Source: Sva-07 sp035527095 (GTDB lineage: Bacteria; Actinomycetota; Acidimicrobiia; Acidimicrobiales; Ilumatobacteraceae). From it: a DNA stretch of 5,917 nt. Of this stretch, positions 1-5,518 are shown piece after piece. Position 1 is the first letter of the stretch. Each line of letters opens with the position of its first letter. A model generated the notes under the pieces. The model worked only from the letters and a program-made list of their open reading frames with translations, was not told the DNA's origin and searched no databases. The stretch covers positions 1-5,917 of the forward strand of contig DATLBC010000068.1 in NCBI GenBank assembly GCA_035527095.1, in the 5' to 3' direction. The position numbers and the translations under genes were made by a program.

Positions 1-147
1 GCACCATGCCGGCCTCAACTCTCGTGATTCGTCGTCGACGTCGACCGTCAACGCGGGCCCGATGCGGACGGCGTCGGATGAGTTGGCCATCGCGTCCTGC
101 ACGCGTTCGCTCGCCTCGATCCCGGGCAGCGCGTCGGGGCCCCTCAT
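1..147 (-). CDS. Unidentified protein, N-terminal 49 codons only (runs off left edge)
   Basis: An open frame starts at the ATG at 147-145 and stays open to base 1, giving 49 residues that begin MRGPDALPGIEASERV. Its start overlaps the permease stop as ATGA, the same junction seen between the cyclase and ATPase genes upstream, which argues for translational coupling in one operon. About 42 of the 48 codons after the start end in G or C, as expected for a real gene here. The visible part is hydrophilic and rather acidic (a VDVDDE stretch near residues 35-40), with no signal peptide, membrane segment or recognisable motif. An alternative start is the ATG at 90-88 (MANSSDAVRIG), which has an AGGA four bases upstream. 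I do not recognise the family. Being last in the visible operon suggests an accessory part of the transporter, but this is inference from position only. Confidence 0.55.
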   Translation of the reverse strand, partial: MRGPDALPGIEASERVQDAMANSSDAVRIGPALTVDVDDESRELRPAWC

Positions 148-2522
148 TCGGTGCGCAGCTCTCGTGCGAGTTTCAGGTGAGCCAACCGCAGGGACGGCCA
201 GACGGCGAGGGTGGAGACGGCGGCCAGTGCGACTGCCGCCGTCACGGCCATGGTGCTCCAGCTGTCAGGGACAATGAACTCGACAGGGGTGTCATTCGCG
301 ACCGTGCGCCATACGGAGCGACCCACTGCAAGTCCGAGCGGGAGGCCGATCGCGAGTCCGACTGCGCCGATTGCGATCGCCTGGACGAACACGATCGCCG
401 CGGTGTCGCGTGGACGCATGCCCAGCGCACGCAACATTGCGACGTCATGTCGACGGCGCCGAGCAGTCGAGGCGAGGGTGTGGGCGACCGCGCCGACGGC
501 CAGGATCGCCAGGAAGCCCGCCAGATAGAGCGGCATCGTTCGCAGCTCGTTGAGTTCGGCGCGCTCCTTCGGCGGGAAGATCGGTCCCTGGGCGAGTTCG
601 ATGTCACGCCGTCCGAGTCGGTCCACCACCGCTTGCGGGTCGGCCTCCGGTGGCGTCGATACGAAGCCGAAGTGGAAGCGGAACCCGTCGAAGAGTTCGT
701 CGAAGGTGTCGGGCAGCACCCATCCGCCGGTCGAGTAGCTGTTGTGCGGTCCGATGGGGACGTAGGCGATGCCCGTCACCGTCAGTGTTCGGGTCCCAGA
801 TGGCCCCGAGAGCGAGATGGTGCCGCCGACATCGACATCGGCCTGGCTCGCCGACAGCGGTGCGAGAGCGATGTCCGATGTCGCTGTGGGCAGCCGACCC
901 TTCGTGACGACCACGTCGACCGGGGCGCCGACCGGGCGGTAGTCGAACAGCGAGACCGACCCCGACGCGCTGTTCGCCACGTCGTTGCGGGCGTCGAGCA
1001 CCCCATCGACGGCGGGATCGGCGGCGATGGTCGCGAGCGCCTCCTCGGCGTCGACGAGGTCGTCTCCGCCGAGCCCGAAGAAGGTGAAGAGCTCGTACTT
1101 CTGCCCGAACCGCTGGTACCCGTCGGTGGCGTCGGTGATGCCGCTGGCAAACGTGAGAGCGGCGGTGACACCGGCGATTCCGAGTGTGGCGCCGACGAGC
1201 GCGGGGACGCTCGATGCAGAGTTCCGCGTCGATCGGCCGGACAGGGCGAAGCGCGTACCGATGCCGAGGGTGACGGGCCAGGCGGCGGTGGCAGTTTCGA
1301 CGACCGACAGCCGCGAGGTCGACCGGTTGCTCTGCTGGGCCGAACGCAGCGCCATGAGGCACGTTGCTGCAACGAGGAGAGGGACAATGATGAGCGGAGA
1401 AAGGAGGGTGAGCCGATCGAAGGAGGTGCCGAGCGACGGTTCGACCAGCGCGGCACTGCCGATCGGGAACCATCGTGAGGCCCACCATGCTGCTGTGGTG
1501 CCGAGAATCGTGCCGACGACAGCGGCCGACACTGGCCCCGCCGAGATGGCGAGCCGCATCTGTCCTGGCGACAACCCGAATGCTTGCAGCACCCCGAGGT
1601 TGGCGAACGACGTTGCGCAATACCGTGAGATCGCGACGCCGAGCAGCACCAGCGACGCGACCAGCGCGACCAGTGAGACCAGCTGCAACACTCGGGCCTC
1701 GAAGGCGGTGACGTCTCGGGTGCGACGCGCCTCGTCGTGCAGGTTCCCGAACTCGGCGTTGTCGATGCCGGTGATCTGCGTGAACTCGCGTTCGAACTCG
1801 TCGAGTCCGGCTTCGCCATCGCGTAGTCGGACGAGTGCGTTCACCGAAACCGCATCGGTCGTCCCGATGACATTGTCGGGATACTGCAGGTACAGGCCGG
1901 GCGAGGCGAATACTGCGCCGAGCGGCGTGTCGGGCTGGTCGTGGAACCACGCGGAACGGATGACGCCGACGATGGTTGCGTCGACCGTCGGGCCCGAAGG
2001 CCAGCCGTCGTCGTAGGAGTTGAGCTGGTCGGCGCTGTACAGATGCAACGTGACGGCGTCGCCGACTCGCTTGTCGAAGGAATCGACGAAGCTCGACGAC
2101 ACGACGACCTCATCGGAACGGATCGGATCCGGGAGCCGACCGTCGAGGAGTACCGGTCGTTCGAGTGCAGCCCACACCTGGTCGTCGATGAACGGAAAGA
2201 ACCCGAGCGATGACGGGTCGACATCTGGATCGTCGGTGACACCCTCAACCGCAAAGCCAGAGACGGCGAACGCGGCGACGGACTCGACCTGCGGCATCGC
2301 CCGAACGACGTCCCAGTCGTAGGCACCACGATTGAGCAACACCATCACCGTCGCCGGGTCGCTCTCCGCAACCAGCCGATCCATCGCCGTGGTCCCTCGG
2401 CGCGCGCCGGCGGTCGTGGCGGCCACCGCTGCTGTTGCGAACGCGATCAGCAGCAACAGGCCGATCAGTGCTCGCCACCGGGTCCGCCATTCGACCCGGA
2501 ACCACATCCAGACGGCAGTCAT
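144..2522 (-). CDS. ABC transporter permease, FtsX/MacB superfamily, double-unit form
   Basis: This 792-residue integral membrane protein is the permease partner of the ATPase encoded just upstream (10-base gap). Hydrophobic segments by eye lie near residues 17-38, 277-298, 326-348, 371-392, 438-460, 665-686, 706-735 and 757-776. Two large extracytoplasmic regions fall at about 45-270 and 465-660. This is a tandem repeat of the one-plus-three-helix FtsX unit. The helix-loop after each periplasmic domain matches between halves: NLGVLQAFGLSPGQ at 308-321 and DVAMLRALGMRPRD at 693-706. Family members use ATP hydrolysis in the cytoplasm to drive movement of the outer domains (mechanotransmission), as in lipoprotein release, peptide or drug export and cell-wall hydrolase control; they often do not carry substrate through the membrane. 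The substrate cannot be read from the sequence. The N-terminus (MTAVWMWFRVEWRTRW) has the usual basic lead into the first helix. There is no clear Shine-Dalgarno, so translation probably depends on the upstream gene. Confidence 0.93.
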   Translation of the reverse strand: MTAVWMWFRVEWRTRWRALIGLLLLIAFATAAVAATTAGARRGTTAMDRLVAESDPATVMVLLNRGAYDWDVVRAMPQVESVAAFAVSGFAVEGVTDDPDVDPSSLGFFPFIDDQVWAALERPVLLDGRLPDPIRSDEVVVSSSFVDSFDKRVGDAVTLHLYSADQLNSYDDGWPSGPTVDATIVGVIRSAWFHDQPDTPLGAVFASPGLYLQYPDNVIGTTDAVSVNALVRLRDGEAGLDEFEREFTQITGIDNAEFGNLHDEARRTRDVTAFEARVLQLVSLVALVASLVLLGVAISRYCATSFANLGVLQAFGLSPGQMRLAISAGPVSAAVVGTILGTTAAWWASRWFPIGSAALVEPSLGTSFDRLTLLSPLIIVPLLVAATCLMALRSAQQSNRSTSRLSVVETATAAWPVTLGIGTRFALSGRSTRNSASSVPALVGATLGIAGVTAALTFASGITDATDGYQRFGQKYELFTFFGLGGDDLVDAEEALATIAADPAVDGVLDARNDVANSASGSVSLFDYRPVGAPVDVVVTKGRLPTATSDIALAPLSASQADVDVGGTISLSGPSGTRTLTVTGIAYVPIGPHNSYSTGGWVLPDTFDELFDGFRFHFGFVSTPPEADPQAVVDRLGRRDIELAQGPIFPPKERAELNELRTMPLYLAGFLAILAVGAVAHTLASTARRRRHDVAMLRALGMRPRDTAAIVFVQAIAIGAVGLAIGLPLGLAVGRSVWRTVANDTPVEFIVPDSWSTMAVTAAVALAAVSTLAVWPSLRLAHLKLARELRTE

Positions 2523-2532
2523 CTCGGTGTGC

Positions 2533-3270
2533 TCAGCTCGTCCCGTCGTGGTCGACGCGGCCGTCCTTCATCCGCACGATGCGTTCGGCAGCGTCGGCGA
2601 CCGGCTGGTCGTGAGTGACGAGCAGGATCGTCTGGCCACCCTGGTGGAGGCGCCGGAAGAGCTCGAGCACCTCCTCGCCGCCTTCGCTGTCGAGTGCGCC
2701 GGTCGGCTCGTCGGCGAGCACGATCGTCGGCTCGTTCGCCAGAGCCCTGGCGATCGCGAGACGTTGACGCTGTCCACCGGACAGGACGCCGGGCGCCTGC
2801 TTGGCCTTGTCTCCGATGCCAAGCAGATCGAGGAGGTCGCGGGCTCTCGACTCGGCCACCTTGCGTTTGCGGCCGGCGATCACTGCGGGCATCACCACGT
2901 TCTCGAGCACCGTCATGCCTTCGAGCAGGTTGAAGAACTGGAACACGATGCCCACGTGCTGACGACGCATGATCGCAAGCGCGTTCTCGTCCTTGCCGTC
3001 GAGCGACTCACCGGCGATCACGACCTCGCCTTCGTCGGGCACGTCGAGGCCGGCGACGAGGTTGAGCATCGTCGACTTCCCGCACCCCGACGGGCCCATC
3101 ACGGCGACGAACTCGCCTTGCCGGACGGTCAGATCTGCGCCGCGCAGCGCCCTGACTGGGGCCGTGTCCTGCTCGAACGTCCGGTAGACGGCGGTGACGT
3201 CCACGGCGTTGCCCTGCAGCGGCGGTGTGCCCGGATCCGGTTCGGTCATCGTCGAGATCGTGTCGGTCAT
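2533..3270 (-). CDS. ABC transporter ATP-binding protein, LolD/MacB-like family
   Basis: This 245-residue cytoplasmic ATPase energises the FtsX-type permease encoded directly downstream. All nucleotide-binding motifs are present: Walker A GPSGCGKST at 59-67, Q-loop glutamine 111 in FQFFNLL, signature LSGGQ at 163-167, Walker B IVLADEP with D187 and catalytic E188, and the switch histidine H220 in LLVTHD. The ADEPTGALD stretch and the FNLL sequence after the Q-loop are typical of the LolD/MacB/FtsE group that pairs with FtsX-like permeases. Length is usual for the group (about 220-250). The reading frame is open further upstream to 3588, but the start at 3270-3268 is chosen because AGGGAG sits seven bases before it, it forms an ATGA overlap with the cyclase stop, and the upstream extension only mirrors the cyclase gene. 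A second ATG at residue 8 is possible. Overlap with the cyclase gene implies co-translation, so cyclase and transporter should be made together. Confidence 0.95.
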   Translation of the reverse strand: MTDTISTMTEPDPGTPPLQGNAVDVTAVYRTFEQDTAPVRALRGADLTVRQGEFVAVMGPSGCGKSTMLNLVAGLDVPDEGEVVIAGESLDGKDENALAIMRRQHVGIVFQFFNLLEGMTVLENVVMPAVIAGRKRKVAESRARDLLDLLGIGDKAKQAPGVLSGGQRQRLAIARALANEPTIVLADEPTGALDSEGGEEVLELFRRLHQGGQTILLVTHDQPVADAAERIVRMKDGRVDHDGTS

Positions 3271-4604
3271 GTCGATGCTCCCTGTACCTCTGGGGTGGCG
3301 GATTGTTGCGGTAGTCGATAGGGCACGACGGGTGTGTCGCGGCCTTTCACGAGCTGCGAATCGAGTCGCTCGAACTCGCCAGGCCGCTCGGTGAGCGCCG
3401 TCCACGTCGGTTCGCTCAACACCGTCTGGCCAGGCTCGGCGAACTGCTGGAGTCGCTGACAGAGGTTCACGGCGTCGCCGACGAGCGTGTACTCGACGCG
3501 CTCCTCGCTGCCGAGCAGGGCCGCGGCGACTGTGCCTGTGCTCAGCCCGATCCCCAGTCCGAATGGGGTGCGTCCCTCGGCCGACCACTCGTCGTTGACG
3601 CCCTCCTGGTTGCGATGCATCGCCATCGCGGCGGCGAGCGCGCGATCGGCGTGGTCGGTCGTGGCGAGCGGCGCGCCGAACACGGCCATCACCGCATCCC
3701 CCACGTACTGCATGACGGTTCCTCCCTCGGACAGAATTGCACGATTCATCTCGGCGCGGTGACGGTTGAGCTGCTGCGCCAGCACCGCCGGGTCGGCGTG
3801 CTCGGCGATCGTCGTGTAGCCGCGGATGTCACTCATCACGACGGTGACCTCGAGCGTCTCGGTTTCACCGACGGCGCGGCCCTCGGCGATCAACTGATCG
3901 GCCACACCGGTGGGCAGCAGTCGACTCAGACTCTCGCCCTGTTCCTCGCGTTCCACGATCGCTCGATGCAGCCGGCGTAAACGGTCGAGGGCGCCCGCCT
4001 GACCGCTCGACACGCCCTCGGCGAGGTGTACGAAGAGACGCTCGACTCGGTCGGCGACGGCGGACGGAGTGGTGTTCAGCGCGGCTGCGATCGACTTGAT
4101 GGTGCGGCCGTTGGCGACCATTTCGAGGAGCTCATCGTCATCGGTGCTCAGCCCGCCGGTGCGGCGAACCGGGTTGATCAGCGCCGACACGATCACCGGG
4201 TCGAGCATCGACCCACCCGTCGCCACCTCGCGGATCGCCCGAGCGAGCTGGTCGCCCTCGGCGATTCGGTCCTTCAAAAGGTAGGCGTAGCCGGCCGATC
4301 CCTCCGCGAGCAACGACACCGCGTAGTCGGGGTCGTCGTACTGGCTCAGAATGACGATGCCGGTGCCGGGGTGGCGCTTGCGGATCTCCTTGCAGGCGTC
4401 GATGCCCTCGGACTCGAAGTGCGGCGGCATGCGAATGTCGCTGACGACGACGTCGGGATGCGCCTCGGAGGCGCCGGCGACGAGCGTGTCGTAGTCGTCG
4501 GCGACACCGATGACCTCGACGTCCGCGTCGCGCTGCAGCATTGCGCTCACGCCGGCACGGATGATCGCGCTGTCGTCGGCGAGGAAAACGGTGATTGCCC
4601 CCAT
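3267..4604 (-). CDS. Response regulator with fused HTH-like linker and class III adenylate/guanylate cyclase domain
   Basis: A 445-residue soluble protein in three parts. Residues 1-142 form a receiver domain with acidic pocket D10/D11, phosphoacceptor D56 in SDIRMPP, switch serine S87 and conserved K111 in YLLKD. Residues 152-194 align with the LuxR-type helix-turn-helix of the neighbouring regulator but have lost several typical residues (STDDDELL where TPRELEVL is expected). Residues 205-245 form a charged helix ending in the SRLLPTGVADQL motif often found ahead of cyclase domains. Residues 250-430 are a class III cyclase: metal-binding D259 (VMSDIRGYT) and D303 (VGDAVMAVFG), threonine 373 at the class IIIb substrate position, and transition-state N380 and R384. 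The purine-reading lysine position is Q299, so cAMP versus cGMP is uncertain. It probably turns phosphorylation into cyclic nucleotide production. An in-frame TGA three codons upstream fixes the start at or after 4604; no good Shine-Dalgarno is visible. Its stop overlaps the ATPase start. Confidence 0.93.
   Translation of the reverse strand: MGAITVFLADDSAIIRAGVSAMLQRDADVEVIGVADDYDTLVAGASEAHPDVVVSDIRMPPHFESEGIDACKEIRKRHPGTGIVILSQYDDPDYAVSLLAEGSAGYAYLLKDRIAEGDQLARAIREVATGGSMLDPVIVSALINPVRRTGGLSTDDDELLEMVANGRTIKSIAAALNTTPSAVADRVERLFVHLAEGVSSGQAGALDRLRRLHRAIVEREEQGESLSRLLPTGVADQLIAEGRAVGETETLEVTVVMSDIRGYTTIAEHADPAVLAQQLNRHRAEMNRAILSEGGTVMQYVGDAVMAVFGAPLATTDHADRALAAAMAMHRNQEGVNDEWSAEGRTPFGLGIGLSTGTVAAALLGSEERVEYTLVGDAVNLCQRLQQFAEPGQTVLSEPTWTALTERPGEFERLDSQLVKGRDTPVVPYRLPQQSATPEVQGAST
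3278..3283 (-). promoter_or_regulatory. Ribosome binding site of the ABC ATPase gene
   Basis: AGGGAG on the minus strand lies seven bases upstream of the ATG at 3270-3268, inside the end of the cyclase gene. It is the best Shine-Dalgarno match among the minus-strand genes and decides the ATPase start against the longer open frame reaching 3588. Confidence 0.7.
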
Positions 4605-4663
4605 GGCAGTTCATTGTGCGGATCGGAAGTGCCGCGGGCGAGGGCGCCTCCCTGCATGGTCAT

Positions 4664-4684
4664 GGGGGTGCCAGCTACACCCCC
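4664..4684 (-). terminator. GC-rich hairpin between the two response regulator genes
   Basis: GGGGGTG at 4664-4670 pairs perfectly with CACCCCC at 4678-4684 around a seven-base loop. It begins 12 bases after the stop codon of the first regulator and 60 bases before the start of the cyclase gene. No run of T follows on the minus strand, so it is not a classical intrinsic terminator. It could be a weak or U-less terminator, an mRNA-stabilising stem, or an attenuator setting different expression for the two regulators. Confidence 0.4.
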
Positions 4685-4696
4685 GGTCTGCTGGTC

Positions 4697-5365
4697 TCAG
4701 GCGTCGCGATCGGCGAGGTAGAGCAGCACCGCCTTGACTCGTCGGTGGACGTCGGGCTCCTCACCCAGGCCCAGCTTCGAGAACAGCGAGTTGATGTGCT
4801 TCTCGACGGCGCGCTCCGACAACACCAACGACGACGCAACAGCGGCGTTGTTCTTGCCCTGGGCGATCTCCGACAGCACTTCCAGTTCGCGCGGTGTGAG
4901 GTGCTCGAGCGGCGAGTGCTTCCCGCGGCCCCGCGCGTTCACGAGCGACTCGACGACCTTCGGGTCGATGACCGACCCGCCCGTTGTGACCTCATCGAGT
5001 GCCTGGATGAGCTGGTCGACGTCGGAGAGGCGCTCCTTGAGGAGATAGGCCCGACCCTGTGACCCGCCATCGAAGAGTTGCAGTGCATACGACGGCTCGA
5101 CGTACTGCGACAGCACGACGACGCCGATCTCGGGGTGGAGTTCGCGCAGTGCGGTTGCGGCCACGATTCCTTCGTCGCTGTTGTTCGGCGGCATCCGGAT
5201 GTCGGTGAGCACGGCGTCGGGCCGATGCGTCTCGACTGCCGCCAGCAGCTCGGGCAAGTCGACGCACAGTGCAACGATCTCGATGCCGCTCTGCCTGCCG
5301 AGCAGCTTCTCGATGCCCTCGCGGACCAGGAGCGAATCCTCTGCCACGACGATGCGAGTCACCAT
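4697..5365 (-). CDS. Two-component response regulator, NarL/FixJ family (receiver plus LuxR-type HTH)
   Basis: This 222-residue protein has an N-terminal receiver domain (about 1-142) with acidic pocket E9/D10, phosphoacceptor D55 in TDIRMPP, switch serine S86 in VVLSQY and K110 in YLLKE. A LuxR/GerE helix-turn-helix follows at 156-200, starting LTPRELEVLSEIAQG and containing ERAVEKHINSLFSKLG. Size and domain order are standard for NarL/FixJ regulators, so phosphorylation by a histidine kinase should control DNA binding and transcription. Around 60 of 139 aligned receiver residues match the cyclase-fused regulator downstream, including the unusual DIRMPP, EGI, LSQY and TGGS blocks, pointing to a gene duplication. 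The start at 5365 is preceded by AGGGT at eight bases. The second codon is GTG and could be an alternative start, with little effect. It is probably the first gene of the minus-strand set and could regulate that set or the divergent gene. No partner kinase is visible. Confidence 0.95.
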   Translation of the reverse strand: MVTRIVVAEDSLLVREGIEKLLGRQSGIEIVALCVDLPELLAAVETHRPDAVLTDIRMPPNNSDEGIVAATALRELHPEIGVVVLSQYVEPSYALQLFDGGSQGRAYLLKERLSDVDQLIQALDEVTTGGSVIDPKVVESLVNARGRGKHSPLEHLTPRELEVLSEIAQGKNNAAVASSLVLSERAVEKHINSLFSKLGLGEEPDVHRRVKAVLLYLADRDA

Positions 5366-5380
5366 TGCACCAGACCCTAC

Positions 5381-5390
5381 TCAGGCCTGA
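5381..5390. repeat. Perfect palindrome TCAGGCCTGA upstream of the response regulator gene
   Basis: The ten bases equal their own reverse complement and end 15 bases before the regulator start codon. The position fits an operator for autoregulation or a structure in the 5' leader. A 10-base palindrome can arise by chance in a GC-rich spacer, so function is only a suggestion. Confidence 0.3.
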
Positions 5391-5414
5391 ACGTGGCCTT
5401 GCCGATCTCCTCAC

Positions 5415-5429
5415 CGACGCCTTACGTCG
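5415..5429. repeat. Short inverted repeat CGACG-N5-CGTCG in the divergent spacer
   Basis: Two five-base arms (5415-5419 and 5425-5429) are exact inverse complements separated by CCTTA. The dyad size suits a dimeric LuxR-type regulator, such as the neighbouring response regulator, but the arms are short and CG-rich, so chance is a real alternative. Confidence 0.25.
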
Positions 5430-5503
5430 CTCCCGCACCATCTTCACCGAGGGCGTTCACCATGTGTGTTGTCGACGACGATCCGGTCGCCGATCCAACT
5501 GTT

Positions 5504-5510
5504 GAAGGGA
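5504..5510 (+). promoter_or_regulatory. Ribosome binding site of the divergent secreted-protein gene
   Basis: GAAGGGA with eight bases before the ATG at 5519 is a good Shine-Dalgarno and supports that start. A rival site, GAGGG at 5449-5453, lies eight bases before the in-frame ATG at 5462. Confidence 0.6.
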
Positions 5511-5518
5511 ACACGACC

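Larger units (their letters stand above)
5366..5518. promoter_or_regulatory. Divergent intergenic control region
   Basis: This 153-base spacer separates the minus-strand regulator gene from the plus-strand secreted-protein gene, so promoters for both should lie here or in the flanking coding starts. It contains a perfect 10-base palindrome (5381-5390), an inverted repeat CGACG-N5-CGTCG (5415-5429) and a near palindrome GTTGTCGACGAC (5469-5480). I could not identify a convincing -35/-10 pair for either direction. TTGCCG at 5399 with TACGTC at 5423 (18-base spacer, plus strand) is the closest and is weak. Confidence 0.5.

Noticed and set aside
6..1478. Long plus-strand open frame (490 codons) antisense to the permease
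   Set aside because: The product is Arg/Asp/Gly-rich with no domain or hydrophobic pattern, while the opposite strand encodes a clear permease. Long antisense frames are expected in very GC-rich genes.
604..1950. Minus-strand frame of 448 codons inside the permease gene
   Set aside because: It is extremely Arg/His-rich, typical of a frame-shifted reading of a GC-rich gene. The permease frame has proper membrane segments.
985..3321. Plus-strand frames of 343 codons (985-2016) and 329 codons (2332-3321) antisense to the permease and ATPase
   Set aside because: They show skewed shadow-frame composition and no motifs, and they lie opposite genes with full motif sets.
3271..3588. N-terminal extension of the ATPase frame to 3588
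   Set aside because: The extra residues are Arg-rich shadow sequence of the cyclase gene; the ATGA overlap and AGGGAG support the start at 3270.
4026..4721. Plus-strand frame of 231 codons antisense to the cyclase gene
   Set aside because: It is Val/Gly/Asp/Arg-rich with no recognisable motif and lies opposite the receiver domain, whose catalytic residues are intact.
5399..5428. Possible plus-strand promoter TTGCCG-N18-TACGTC
   Set aside because: Both boxes match the consensus poorly, so it is mentioned only within the spacer entry and not called as a promoter.
5269..5505. Plus-strand frame of 78 codons spanning the regulator start and the spacer
   Set aside because: Its middle part (RGLADLLTDALRRSR) looks protein-like, but the frame starts antisense inside the regulator and ends in an Arg/Cys-rich tail with no support as a gene.
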